DNA from: Aphrophora alni
Lineage: Eukaryota > Arthropoda > Insecta > Hemiptera > Aphrophoridae
Assembly: GCA_963513935.1 (NCBI GenBank)
Contig: OY740768.1
Location: forward strand, 36,330,216-36,394,215
Length of the DNA: 64,000 bases
Direction of reading: 5' to 3'
Positions within the stretch are counted from its first letter, which is position 1; each line of letters begins with the position of its first letter. Under the pieces are notes generated by a model that searched no databases, had not been told where the DNA came from, and saw only the letters and a program-made list of their open reading frames with translations. Both the position numbers and the translations under genes were made by a program. This document shows positions 45,551 through 57,590 of this stretch, one piece after another.

Positions 45551-45805
45551 TCAGTACCCAGGAAGATCCGAATGCTCCATGAACTTCAGAATCTTACAAG
45601 CAAGGTTGTCTTGAGGGATTGTCTGTCCCTTCACGAAACATCCAATGGTCTCAGTCCTTTGCTGATTGAGGCTTTCACATTCTATTAGTAGGTGATCTGC
45701 AATTTCCTCTTCCAAGTCACATTTGATGCACAGGTACTCTCCAGTAAATATCCCCTTATACATATGTTTTCTCTGGTTGTAATGCTCTTTAACGAACCCT
45801 ACCAT
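45551..45805 (-). pseudogene. LINE pol C-terminal zinc tail
   Basis: An 84-codon frame starting MVGFVKEHYNQRKHMYKGIF and containing LCIKCDLEEEIADHLLIECE. This CxxC...E-x3-H-x4-C pattern is the tail after RNase H in jockey/R1-type LINE polyproteins. Upstream on the same strand (45810-46010) a poor RNase H-like region with a GLGHSEANPRNL stretch can be seen. 5'-truncated and dead. Confidence 0.7.
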
Positions 45806-46344
45806 CTTACTTATATTGGCCTCTGCCTAAACAGAGGTCGGATGCAATTTGTTTAGAGGGAATACCAAGTGAGAGTTGGGTCATTCTTAGATTTGAGATA
45901 CTCCTTCAAATCCTCTTGCCTCTTGTGCTCTTTTTTAGACCAAAGTTCTGATGATTTGCATAACAAGTTTCTTGGATTTGCCTCAGAATGGCCAAGTCCT
46001 ACGATTTTTTTTTGATGGTTTGCTGCCCAAAAAGTCTACACATTAAAAAATCTCAGGATAACCAAGGTTTCTTGACTCTGAAGATTCTTCTTCCTTGCGG
46101 TCCAACATTTCACAATTAAGTAGTCAAATGAATTAAGTACTTAGTTATAGGTGAACTAAAAAGGGAAATAATCCACTTGTGTAGAAAATACAAATTTAAG
46201 AAATATTGTACTTACTGCCTCACAACTGTAAACACTGGTACTGTATTTTTTCTTTTTTTAAACGGTTGACAACAAAATTGTTGAAATTTTATGACTTTTA
46301 TTTTTATATAGCTGATGAGTGAACTAAATTTTTGTTTTTTGAAG

Positions 46345-46575
46345 CTTAAAAACTTCTTAGTCATCATTGCCTTATAAAAAAATAGGAAAAAGGGAACATC
46401 AAATTTAGATGCCTAGTCTACGAATAATCTAATAGTGTTAGGGTCGGAAGGAAGAGAACAAGACTTGGCTAAGAGAGACTTGATAGGAAAGTGAAAGTGT
46501 AGTTTTGGATCTAACCCAAAACTACATGAAAAAGGTTTATTAACAGATAGATTTCTTGGAATTGCTACGCCCCTG
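46345..46575 (-). repeat. SINE-like repeat, most complete copy
   Basis: In inverse order: GGGGCGTAGCAATTCC, CATGTAGTTTTGGGTTAGA (box-B-like GGTTAGATCC), TTCCGACCCTAACACTATTA, and GGCAATGATGACTAAGAAG. Flanks show no clear duplication. Confidence 0.6.
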
Positions 46576-46579
46576 AGGA

Positions 46580-46839
46580 AAATGAGTGAAAAAACATGCA
46601 TGGTTAAGTTTTTAATAGACTGGGAGTAATGGATTTCTTATTTTCAAAATAGTGACTCAAATATAACAAATCATTATTGGCTTTACCGAGCAAATAAAAT
46701 AAAAGTAAAATTATCTTATCAAGTATTGATTTTTTACTTCTTGCTTCAAGCTCTATATAAAAAGTAAAGCCCATGTAAAAGCTAATAAAAAAAAGTAAAT
46801 ATTAATCAATAACATAAAATTTAAAGTTTTAATAACTAG

Positions 46840-46877
<38 letters not shown>

Positions 46878-47095
46878 AAACTATTCATTTAGTTAATTGC
46901 ATAGGTAATTGCAATAACATATACATTTAAAGTTATTAACCTCATTTATTTATTACCTAGTTCCTATCATTGGCTATGTATTACAATTTCATTTACTTTC
47001 TGTGCAGGTCAGCAATATGTGTAAAGCGTACTCCTAGTTTGTTATCACACAAAATAGCAAATTATTCTCTTTAAGCCTTGACACTTGTTTCTTTT
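46580..47095. other. AT-rich sequence upstream of the putative first exon
   Basis: Includes a TA microsatellite at 46847-46873. The last 100 bases may be promoter. Confidence 0.4.
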
Positions 47096-47101
47096 GCGCA
47101 C

Positions 47102-47107
47102 TCAGTC
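47102..47107 (+). promoter_or_regulatory. Arthropod-type initiator (Inr)
   Basis: TCAGTC with the A at 47104, 32 bases before an ATG. TCAGT is the arthropod Inr core. No TATA box at -30. Confidence 0.35.
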
Positions 47108-47135
47108 TACCAGTTATAATTTGCACAGTTTTAAA

Positions 47136-47212
47136 ATGGCTTCTTCTGAACCTGAACGATCTCTTTCCGGTATTTCTCTGCCCCAGTGGATGAAAAACAA
47201 AATTTCAGACAG
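47136..47212 (+). CDS. Putative first coding exon of an unidentified gene
   Basis: ATG in a good AAAATGG context opens 25 codons plus two bases, ending at AGACAG|GTAAGC, a strong donor. The peptide begins MASSEPERSLSGISLPQWMK. Codons are balanced and the stretch is less AT-rich than its flanks. With the initiator just upstream it looks like a genuine 5' exon. I do not recognise the protein. No downstream exon compatible with phase 2 was found before 64000, so the rest may lie beyond the window across a long intron, or the call may be wrong. Confidence 0.45.
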
Positions 47213-47219
47213 GTAAGCA

Positions 47220-49880
47220 TAATATTTGTTTTATATTATTGAAAATTCTTTAACAGGTTGAATATAGTTAAGGCGTAAATGTCTTGATTTAAATTGTTTA
47301 TTTTACTTTCTAAAGAATTGGATTATCACTATTTTTCCATTACTCTGGTTTCATTGGTCAAATTAGTTTTTTTTTTTTTGTCACTTAGCTAACTCTTTAA
47401 TATCACAAAATATTAATTTCACACTGTTATTAGTGATTTAAATGTTTGTGATTAAAGAATATAACTTGAGCATACGTTTAAATTTATATGAACAGGGATA
47501 AGAAACTTTAATTTTTTTTGTCAGGTTTAATTTAAGACATGAGATCAATTTTAATTGGTCATGTTTTAATCATATCTTGTATAGGCTACATTAAAAAAAT
47601 ACATTAACTCAATTTGTAGAGGACAAAAATATATAATTATATTTTTTCAAAATCTGCTCTAATGATTTTGATCAAATTTTGTTTAAATGTTGCTTCTAAG
47701 ATAAAAAAAAAAGAATATTTCTCACCAATTTCCAAAAAAAGTAGATTTAGTGAAAAAGTAAAACAATCATGAATACCTTTTGAAAATTTATATATCTCAC
47801 AATATACTTAAGTGATTATGATTAAATCTTTAGTTATGTGTAAAATGTTTATAACCTCAATCAGTATGAAAAAATAGCATATAAAAGAAAATTAAGTTTC
47901 TGAGTAATTTGAAAGATACCAAAATCAATGATAAAACGTTAGATTGTTTTCTTTTCTTTTTTTTCTTCCTAATAGTGAAATATGACTATTTATTTTCTTT
48001 TTATAGGCCCGACTTAAAAAAGTAATAAAACTTACTTCCGACCATTTTTGGAGTGAAATGTGTTAAAATTATTATATATTTTTCCTAAGACGTACATTAC
48101 TAATTTGAGTACATTCTTTAGTCATTTCTTGCATTGTTTTAACTTGTGACGCATTTCAGATGTGCTCATTCATAATCAGTGAGATGTAATATTTAATAAT
48201 CTAACACTATTAGATAAAGCTTTTAGACATAGCAGCAGGATGTCAACTAATCACAGAAGAGAGTGGGTCTATAGAAAGAGAGAGGAAGGTTACTTGGGTT
48301 ATACACCCAAGTGTTGAAACCAAGGGACCCTTGGGTCGTTATGTAAAGTATCAGTACGTAAATAGCATTTGAAAATGGAGGTCATCTGAAATGTGTCAGT
48401 AGAAGTTAAGGGAGTGCTAGGAGTGGCATAAGAATGCACTTGAATGAAATATATCTTGTTTAGGTTATAACTTGAATTATAATTTTCCCCAAAATGATTA
48501 CTGAAGCACTAAGCGTTCAAAGATTATTTCGTGCTTGTTCCAAAGACTGTTTAGTAGAGGAAAGGAAACAAAACTCATAGAGAGTAAACATAAAATTTTA
48601 GAGTTGAGGTTTCCCCAACTCAATAAAATTGGGGAAACCTTTTAAATGTATAAAAAAGTCATCTTATTTTAATTTTTATTATAAATTGATCAACTTTAAC
48701 GAAAAAAACGTCTACTTGACAAAGTAGAGGGTGTGCAAAAATCTGTATATGTTTTGGTCTTTGTGTTTAAATATAATATTCATGAAAATTGTAGCATGAA
48801 TTCTTGGTAAGGGTTCCTCATAATATATTATAACGTTTTTTATAGTATTACAATTAAAGCGATTTCCTTATTATGTAAATATCTTCCCTAAAATGTTTCT
48901 ATTCTCCTTATATGTGTTACATATTTAAATAGAGCTTAAGCTAGCTTTACTTGCGCCATAAACTCTTTTCAAGCATAAATCTTATTTCATATTGAGTTTT
49001 TAATGATGACTGTCAAGGTTCATTTAAATTTTTTTGCCAGTTTTTTTCTGAACAGTCATTTTCTTTTACTTATGATATAACACACTGGTCTGAAATATTA
49101 ATTTTGCCATTTCAAAAAAAAAATTCAACAAAATCAGTACACCCAGTTTTGAGAAATAAGGTCTTTTATAAATAGCTGTATGACCGATTTTTTTATTTGT
49201 TACAGAAAACTCCCAAACTTATATTTTTGGGTAATGGATATCGATAAGTTTATAAGTTGAGGCAAAATTATTAGAGCCGATTTTGAAAAAAAAAAACAAT
49301 TTCCTGGTTTTAAGTTATTAAAAGAAAAAAAATAGTAAAAACTTTTCTATATGGCAAAAATATACGCACATATCAAATTTGATAAAAATCGGTCCACTTG
49401 TTTGGGCTGCAGAGAATGGAACAGATGCAGAATTTTCCTTGAAAAACTCAATATTGATTTTTGACCCATCAAAGTAGTATGTATACTCGTATGAGACAAA
49501 ATAAATTTGTTCTTACTTTAGTTATTATGATATAACAGATTTTAACTGTGTTATTATTACTTATAACATTAGGCTAGTACTTAATATTTGGCTTACTTAT
49601 GTTTTGTTTATAATTAGGTTTTGATTTTGAATAACATAATACAGCAGATAACCCATACAAGTAAACATGTTTGTTTGTCTGCTTGCATTTATTACCAGCA
49701 TTTTATAAATATTAGAATAGTTTTAAGAGTTTGTTTTGTGATTTTATATTTTTATTTACATTTCTATAAGTATGGAAACCGTTCCTTATATTTTTATGAG
49801 TTAGTACAACTTAAAGATGTTTTTGTTTGGTTTGAATTTAAACATTTTATTTATTTTTGTGGTTTACAGTTAGATTTCTT
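47220..49880. other. AT-rich sequence, possible first intron
   Basis: Contains a hairpin at 48609-48642 (AGGTTTCCCCAA inverted). No further exon recognised. Confidence 0.4.
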
Positions 49881-50150
49881 TCTATTTACAGTACAACCTC
49901 GTTTATCCGGACTAATTGGGACCGGAAGTGATCCGGTTAATCAAAAATCCGGATAATCCAAAATTATAGAAAGATAAATAAAACAAAATATAAAATGATA
50001 ACTTACCATTTATAAGTCATGAAAAAACACAATATTTACACAGTCATTCAATTTACACAATACACGAAATTACACAATGTACTGTAAATGATGAAAAACA
50101 TTTATTTACACACCTGAAATATTTACACATGCTTTTAATTTACACAGGGT

Positions 50151-50291
50151 TTAGTTGTTATTTACAAAAAAGTCATTTATCTTCCTCTGTTTTAATTTGG
50201 TGTTACGTTTCAATGCGGCCCTGTCTATACGATTCAATGCGTCTAACTTTTGGGCCATTGTAAGCACATTACGTTTTCGTTTCGTCTCCAT
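50151..50291 (-). pseudogene. Internally deleted Tigger transposase: N- and C-termini fused
   Basis: A 46-residue frame starting METKRKRNVLTMAQKLDALN, which is the start of the pogo/CENP-B-type HTH, then joining in frame to KLKQRKINDFF, the usual extreme C-terminus of Tigger transposases. The DDE core is gone. The frame is too short for the six-residue helix pattern to be complete, so no function is expected. It shows how this non-autonomous element arose by internal deletion. Confidence 0.7.
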
Positions 50292-50736
50292 TTCCACGCA
50301 CAAACGCTAACACACGAATATAAATAAATAGCAGTAACAACGCCCACCTCTAAATACTATGCCGATTCTCATTCACGTCCTCGATACTCCCGACTGGGGA
50401 TGTGATGTGCCAACTGCCAAAAAAAAGAACGGGGGTTCCCAAAGCTGGCGGCACCGCTTTAAGATGTGACAAAATGTTCACATTTACTGATTTACACCCT
50501 TGAGTCTTAGCAACCCGACAACAATAAAGTTGTAAAAATGACATGATGGTTTATGATGCGTTGTAAACATGCACCTGGTTTGTATTTATTTCACACTGTC
50601 ATGCCGCATCGGGGTAGGGGGATGGTGATGCAGAGGTCATTGCTCCTCCACTTTCTCTTCCCAGTACATCAACAACCCGTCCTAATACCTCGAGGCGACA
50701 CTGTAGTGTTGAGGAAATCACGTTTTTATCAACATT

Positions 50737-50907
50737 AATGTAATAGCAGATATTTCTTGTTGAAACTCCATATTCAAAGATAAAATAAAGCAAAAGCTTA
50801 AAGTTTCAAAATAGGCCTATTATAAATATTATTTAAAATATTATTCAAAATACAGTAATTATTAAAATATTTTGAAACTTTAAGCTTTTGCTTTATTTTA
50901 TCCTTGA
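50737..50907. mobile_element. Palindromic insertion, relative of the 18.18-kb copy
   Basis: Leader (TAATGTAATAGCAGATATTT, TTCTTGTTGAAACTCC) and outer arm (AGATAAAATAAAGCAAAAGC) match 18181-18258 almost exactly. Arms 50774-50813 and 50868-50907 are inverted, but the centre is different and lacks the hammerhead-like part. A short ATTAAT may be the target duplication. Inserted in a Tigger-like element, so younger than it. Confidence 0.85.
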
Positions 50908-50999
50908 TTAATTTTTTTATTTTTTGTTCCGGATCGATCCGGATAATCCAGACATCCGGTTGAATGAGGTCCGGATAAACGAGGTAGTACTGTAACTGC

Positions 51000-51690
51000 A
51001 TCTCAAAGTTGTGCCCAAAATATTCATGCCTAATCTCATCTAAGTTGACTTTTTTTTTTCAGTTGTTTTTCCTGGTAATATTGTTATAAAGTAGTAAGGG
51101 AAAGGAGAATTTATTATGTGCAGATTTAAATTTTAATGGTTTTAATTTTAAGACAAGTTTGGAAAATGTGATTTAAAACTTTATAAATAGTTTAACATGA
51201 AAAATTGTTAAGATAGATGTTGATATTTATTAGGTCCAATTTTCTATGGCCTCTTGAATAATCAATACATTTGGGTAGAACCCTTAGTCATTTGATAATA
51301 TCCCATTTCAGGATTGTCTCTGTCATTGTTTCTAGAGTTCTGTGTGATACTTTGTTAAATGACAATTGTATTTGTCCATGTCACTGCAACTAGAATTCAG
51401 TGTGATATTTTATTAAATCATGATTGTTTTTGTCCATGTTACTGCTCTAGAGTTGAGTATGATATTTGTTAAATGATGATCGTATTTGTCCATGCGACTG
51501 CATTAGAGTTCAGTGCGATACTTTGTTAAATAATGATGGTATAAACAACTTTTATTTTTAGGTGATACATCTAAAAAGTTGGTTTAAATTGTAATTTCGA
51601 ACAATTTAATAAAATTATGGATAGAACCATTATAAAACATTGCAATTTAAATTTTGTGTGGTAATCCTTAAATTATAGGAAAAGTATAGA
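51000..51690. other. AT-rich sequence with diverged short direct repeats
   Basis: At about 51290-51540 four units of 55-65 bases share GTNTTTGTCCATGT-like and TTTGTTAAATGATGA-like boxes, a decayed tandem array. Confidence 0.6.
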
Positions 51691-51800
51691 AATACTGTAG
51701 AGTCCCGCAAACTCAGCGTAATGTGGACCGGAAGTGTGCCGAGTTTGTGAAATACCGGGTTATCGGGAATAAGGGCAAAAAATAAATTGTAATTGAAACA

Positions 51801-51945
51801 CCAAAGCGGCGGCGATATCAAACGACTTTGTCAATAGCGGTATCCCATTGTCGGCAGTGTAAAAACACTGCGGCACCAAAGCGGCGAGTCAAACAACTTT
51901 GTCGATAGCGGTATCCCATTGTCGGCGGCGTAAAAACACCGTGGC
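51801..51945. repeat. Tandem duplication inside the pogo-like element
   Basis: Two units of about 73 bases share CCAAAGCGGCG, GATAGCGGTATCCCATTGTC and GTAAAAACACNG, with few differences. Confidence 0.85.
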
Positions 51946-52106
51946 ATTGGCACCCGTCGGTATAGCAGACATACACTTGCAAAAACGTTTGATGGGCCGC
52001 TTTTTTTCCACGAATCAATTTAGTATACACTATGGAAAATATAACATTTCTTCTCAGTTTTCTTTGACTGGTTATGATCTACGCACAGTATATACAGTAA
52101 ATAAAA

Positions 52107-52260
52107 ATGAGTGAGTTGCGAAATCGGAAGCGTGTGTTGGTTTCGTTTGAGACGCGGTTAAATGTGTTAAAAAGACTTGACAGAGGGGAATCTGTAAAAA
52201 AGCTTTGTGACGAGTTTAACGTGGGAAAAGTACCATCAACGATTCGAGCGATCAAAGTTA
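52107..52260 (+). pseudogene. pogo/Tigger transposase N-terminal HTH fragment
   Basis: MSELRNRKRVLVSFETRLNV, then LKRLDRGESVKKLCDEFNVG and STIRAIKVNA match the CENP-B/pogo HTH_psq-like DNA-binding domain. One codon inserted before STIR. The DDE domain is deleted and the frame runs out to the right terminus. Confidence 0.75.
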
Positions 52261-52399
52261 ATGCCCGCTTTGGGATCTGCCGAACTTTTACAAACATCGC
52301 TGTTTTTAGCAATATATTTTTTCCCTTCGGAGGCGCCGAGTAATCCGGACTGCCGGGTTATTGAGTGCCGAGTTTGCGAGACTCTACTGTACATATTAT

Positions 52400-52685
52400 A
52401 TATAATTAGTAGAAAATTATTTAATTTTAAACAAAAATTTAAACAGTCAAACATTATTTTTTAATGTATGAAAATTGAAAAATTACAGTTTTGAGGAAGT
52501 TATTGTATACCAGAGTGTGAATAAACAGTGTTGTAAAATCTGTACTTGTAACTGATATTATTTTATTTATAATATTTGTTCATTTGATACAAATGAATTG
52601 AACAGTTAATAGTTGTGTTAGAGGTGAATTGACAGTAGGAGATAATTTGCAGATACAAGGGCTGTTTGTTATATTAGTGACTTTG
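52400..52685. other. AT-rich intergenic sequence
   Basis: Nothing recognised. Confidence 0.4.
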
Positions 52686-52689
52686 AGTA

Positions 52690-53455
52690 GAAATGGCGCT
52701 CAAATCGCAAGTTTCATTTTACCTGTGACGATTCCCATCTTATTTCTGAAAAGAAAAAGACAGATGCTACTAAATTGGATGAATATGGAGGATGTTCCAG
52801 TGTAGTTGTTGTGTTTGTTGGCCAAAAACTACTTTACAGAAAATGCTGTACGAGAATTAAGTCATTTCCCCACAATTCTGGTAGTTTTTCTCTGACTTTT
52901 TCTGTCAGTTTTATCAAAATTTCCTTATTCTGGTTCACTATTGTGCCTTTTGGCTTCCCTTCTTCCAAAATTATCCCCTTGTCAAAAAAACAAAAAAACA
53001 AAAACAATGAGCATAGAATTTGGACTTGCTTTGATGAGTGTTTTATATTTGTAATGAGTTGTATATGAGTGTTTCTTGGTAATTTTGGTGTTTTCCACCA
53101 TACATTGACTGTTGTTTCATCTTGTGATCATATTCAAAGATCCCAGGTTTTGTTACAAGCGATAATTTTGTAAAAAAGATTGGTGTTGTGAATAAGTTTC
53201 TGTAGCATAGTAATAGCTACAGTAGATTTCCTTATGGCGTTCTGTTTATTCTAGTGTGAGAACTTATCTTGGCCATCTTGCGACAAACTTTTTTCATGTG
53301 TTTTATGAATGTTTATGGCATCAGATATCATTTGGATACTGAGTCGACAGTCCAAAGATCTTGAACAATCTGGCTAATTTTGTCTATATATTCTTCAGTT
53401 TTTGAAGTGAAAGATCATCCCGGTTGTCTTTCACATTCTGATGTTGACATATCCC
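52690..53455 (-). pseudogene. Mariner transposase pseudogene
   Basis: On the minus strand the pieces follow mariner order: KTEEYIDKISQIV, then KVCRKMAK, then KIIACNKTWDL (degraded TCDETWVF), then TTVNVWWKTPKLPRN, KVREKLPELWGND, and EHPPYSSNLVASVFFLF for the HPPYSPDLAPCDFFLF block. Many stops and frameshifts. Distinct from the neighbouring DDE pseudogene. Confidence 0.75.
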
Positions 53456-53469
53456 GACATGAAGTAAGT

Positions 53470-54170
53470 TGTATGGTGTCAAATCTGATTCAGTATTGGT
53501 GAATCGTTTTCCGCATCATGGTCGATACAAAGTCCCGAAAAGACGTCATTCAGGTACCCTTGAACATCCAAGGGAAATATGGTGGTGCGCCATCTTGTTG
53601 AAAGACTATATTTGACATATCTTCCTCTTCCAAAGACATAAGACATTCTGTTATCATGTCCAGGTAAAGATGGCCAGCGACGGTTTTCTTGGGAAAAAGA
53701 GGAATTCATACATTTTGTACCTGCTTATATCTCAAAACATGTTTACTTTGTGAGAGTCCCTCACATGATGTGGATTCTCAGTACCACAGACCCTGATGTT
53801 ATGCTGGATAACATTTCCGCTTGGATATAACGTTGCCTCGTCACTGAACATGAGTTGCTCGGAGAACCTGTCCTCTTCTAATCATCCCTGGAATTCAGTG
53901 CATAAATCCTTGGCATTTAGGGTTGTTCGTTTTCAATTCATGAACCAATTGTAATTTGTATGGCTTAAAATGAAGACGCTTTCTGAAGATCAGTCACACA
54001 GTAGGCTTTGACTTTGACACCGGGAGTTTTACACAAGCCCATATTGTAGACCTTTTTACTGTGAACATGGAATGTGAAGTGGATTCTTTCCATATTTAGT
54101 GCGAAAGTTTTGCTGTACAATAACAACAGTCTTGTTCAAGTAAATTCCAAAACACAAAATGCTTTTTCTT
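53470..54170 (-). pseudogene. DDE transposase (IS630/Tc1-mariner superfamily) pseudogene
   Basis: Minus-strand blocks in order: HFKPYKLQLVHELK near 53965, RFSEQLMFSDEATLYPSGN with the first Asp near 53830-53880, IRVCGTENPHHVRDSHKVNM, then FPLDVQGYLNDVFSGL preceded in another frame by QQDGAPP with the second Asp. The family is the one seen at 33.64 kb. Frameshifted and dead; it abuts the mariner remnant on the same strand. Confidence 0.75.
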
Positions 54171-54179
54171 GTTTTGATA

Positions 54180-56890
54180 ACAGCATTTTTTGCAATTTAC
54201 ACCAATCACAAGGAATATGTTAAAACTAAACAAATATGCACAAATAAAATTTGAGTCCAAGCACTTTCATTGTTGCAAACAGCTGATTGCAGTATTGTTT
54301 ATACTCTTACAACAGCTGTTTATTTTTGCACCATTATTTTTTAATAACACGTTATTATGATGAATACAATTTTAAAATACATGTTATTTCCTCATCATTG
54401 CCAAGAGCTTAAGGATTAAAATCAGTGATATGTAGTTTTTTTTTCTATCATGGAGGAGGTTGTAAAAGTTAAGCTCAATATCCTTCTTAAAGTGTCAGTA
54501 TGGTGTGTTAACATAACACTTTTTTTAGTATTTTGTTATTAAAGTATCTGATACCAGTGTTTTAAACTTATTAAAAAAGTTAAGTTTTTGATACATCATG
54601 ATTATTTCATTACTAAATATTTAAATAAAATATTCCTTACAATATTACTCGCTAATATATAGTGTTAAAACAAATGATCTATCTATATATCTAAATATTA
54701 AGAACAGAATATTTATATTATGTTATGTAATAACAATCAATTTTAATTGGTTATTGTTATATCTTTATCTCTAATTTATTATTGGTATTGATTAAATAGT
54801 TTTTGTTCTATACCGATTGTGTAAATAAATTATAAAATATCAGATTTAATTTTAAGTAGTTTCTTTTGAAAAGTTTGATTATATAAGATATCATATATAT
54901 TTAAATTTACTTGTAGAAAACATTCATTCTATACAAGTATTAACTTGATTTTTGTATAAATATTAGTATACTTTATTAAGTAGAACACTATGTATCAAAT
55001 CTTTTTAATAGGTTTATATTGGTGTTTTTTTTTTGTCTGAATTTTTATGGTTAGTTATAAAAGCCAACAAGTCGACTAGAAAGATCTGTCAGCTCTAAGT
55101 GACCGTGCATGGAATTAAGTTCAATTTAGATCTCACAATTAGCTTTTTCGTATTTGTAATTTACAATGAAGGTCAAAACTTGTAATTAAAATCATTAGTC
55201 AAAAGCTAACATTAGGTACAAGTTTTCCTGTAGAATATTCATTATAATATTTAAGTTATTAATATCATTGGAGGAGATGTAGATAATGATATCTTACCCC
55301 CTTATAAGATATTACTAATAGTTTCATGATTAAGGGGGGATAATAATAATTTTTGAGTAGTTAATTTAAAACCTTAGGATTCGTCTGGATTGTAAGACTG
55401 AGTGTTCTATAATAGAATAAAATATTAGGGGACACTTTTTTACAGATATTAATTATATTTCCTGTTACATATATATATCTTATAACAAAAAAAGTTCATT
55501 TATAATTAGCAAATTTATGAGCTCACCCAATACATCGAACTAATGCTGATGGCTGTACCCTCATGAACAATTTCCAGAACAATTGACACAATTTGTAGGT
55601 TCGGTTAGGTTAAATTCAATAAAAAATGTCACATGATAATTTTATCCAATACGGTACCAGTAAAGTTTAAAAGTAATGTAAAACAGAGGGATTTTTAAGG
55701 GTTAAAGCAAATACTTTAAAAACAATATTGGTTCTAATAGAAGTTAAAATCAAATAATTATATTTATGAAATCTACTAAGTATATATTATATATATAAGT
55801 TGTGTTTAAGAAATCAAAACATAAAATTTGTGATGAGGATAAAATAAAATACAAATAATTTGGTAACTATATATTTAGCAATGTTTAAAATTTATAAACA
55901 ATTTAGAGTTTGTATTACTAGTGCAGTCATATGTATAAATTAGAGGAACTTTTAAATATAATATGTAAGTAATTACATTTTAATTGCATCTTATATGTGT
56001 TGATAATTAGAGACACATTTTAAGAAATCTAAGTGTATATAATGATTTGTAAATTACAAAACTTATCATATTAGCTGTTAAATAGATTCTTTGAATACCA
56101 AAAGAAGGTAACTTTAAGGTTTGTGTAAAATATTAAATGATTATCTTGTTTGTAGATAATCCCCCCTTTATTAAAGAAGATTCTAACAGTTACAATTTTC
56201 ATGTCAGCTTTCAGCCGACATCTTAGTTTTCCCATTCAGATTACATTACGGTCAACGGCATACAATGAACAATTGAATATGTTAACATTAATTTTCGATG
56301 ATTTACGATATTTGGTTATATCAAAGGTGTTCTATATACATTGTTCTTTTATTGTGTGACTATAAGTAACTAAATTAAAATTAGGAAGAAAATACATTGC
56401 TTTTATTTTATTTTATAAAATTTTAAGTATTAGCTCTATTTCAGCTATAATCATACAAAAAATTGAGATCCTGAGGGAGTGTTTAGTACAATAATAATGA
56501 TAGTGGTAAGGGTTAAAATACTTTATAAAAATTAATACGTGATGTTTCGAGAGTATAAATCAACTTCTGTTATCAAGTGATAAAACCGACTGTAGAATAT
56601 AAAAAAAATGAATAAACACCAACATACCCAGAAGTCTAGGGCTATGTGAAAAACAAAAACTATAACATTAGAAAGGAACCTAGTACTAAAGCTAAAATAA
56701 CGGAAGTTTATTTATACCTTCAAAACATCATATATTAGTTTTTTATGTACACAAATGTTCGGTAAACTATATTAATAATACAAAGATGTAGTTTAATACT
56801 TTTTAATTTATAAGATTTAATTGTATGACAGTGTGTGAAAATGACATTACATAATAGAATATTGTGTTTTGAATTAGAATTTAGTAAAAT
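54180..56890. other. AT-rich intergenic sequence
   Basis: No gene, TIR pair or RNA gene recognised. Confidence 0.5.
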
Positions 56891-56939
56891 CCATCATTTA
56901 TCTCTGTGTTTAATTTCTCTTTGTTTATTGTAATAACCT

Positions 56940-57590
56940 GTATCACATGTCAACTCATAGTACTTTAAAGGTCCAGATACACCAGGCTTTTCTGGTAAAC
57001 TTGAAGGTGCTATAATGCAACTCGGTGAACTGAAAGTCAAAAGACCTAATCTCACTATTAAAGAAAGAAAAAAAGATAACAAGGTAAAGCTTCAAGAAAG
57101 TGGTGAAGAACAGGATTCCTCCAAATGGCAGGGGTAAGAGAAAGAAAAAGAGGAAATCGGAAGTCGGGAATAGTCTCTGGTTCTGAGGCAAGAATGGGTG
57201 TGGTTAAACATTGTAGAGGCGAATTGACCACTCAACCTTCTGGCGAGGGACCCTCGAAAAAGACCAGAGTTGAGACTTAAGTCCCTGATAGAAATCATCA
57301 ATGTTAAGAGCCATTTGGGGGAATTAAACCAGCTCTTATTAAGTAGTTCATCTTCTCCCTTTCTAGAAACACTCGATGCACTCAAATTGGAGGCCTTCTC
57401 TTCAATGGTCGATTTCAATTGGATGGTAGATGGTGCTGCAGCCTCTAGTGTTACAGCTTGATGATTAATGTTTTGATATTCTTGTTGATCCGTGTCAGAT
57501 CTCACGAGAAGCTAGGGAATGAACTGTCAAACCAGGCAGAGCCTCGCATTCCTAGGCAAGGCTATGTACAGTCAGGATCTTACCTAACTT
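56940..57590. other. Less AT-rich segment next to a Penelope-like end
   Basis: Open frames exist on both strands (minus 57092-57505, 137 codons, starting MRSDTDQQEYQNINH). I recognise no domain. In minus orientation it follows a Penelope-like terminal sequence, so it may be the decayed 5' coding part of such an element; this is inference from position only. Confidence 0.35.

Larger units (their letters stand above)
49889..50992. mobile_element. Tigger/pogo-like element with a palindromic insertion
   Basis: The ends are TA then CAGTACAACCTCGTTTATCC and its inverse followed by TA, with several ATCCGGAT boxes. These match Tigger/pogo and closely resemble the termini of the 61.28-kb element. The interior holds a deleted transposase frame (50151-50291) and a palindromic insertion (50737-50907). 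Confidence 0.85.
51695..52389. mobile_element. Tigger/pogo-like element, 695 bp
   Basis: TA flanks, left terminus CTGTAGAGTCCCGCAAACTC and right terminus (inverted) CAGTAGAGTCTCGCAAACTC. Carries the start of a pogo transposase and a 73-bp duplication of GC-rich sequence (51801-51945). CpG-rich relative to surroundings. Confidence 0.85.

Noticed and set aside
50553..50793. Overlapping 61-64 codon frames on both strands
   Set aside because: Lie in the non-coding interior of a Tigger-like element with no known domain.
51290..51540. Possible CRISPR-like spacing of GTCCATG boxes
   Set aside because: Units are diverged along their whole length, as in a decayed tandem duplication, with no unique spacers.
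57092..57505. 137-codon minus-strand frame
   Set aside because: Longest frame of its area but no recognisable domain, no splice context and overlapping frames on the other strand; kept only as an unassigned region.
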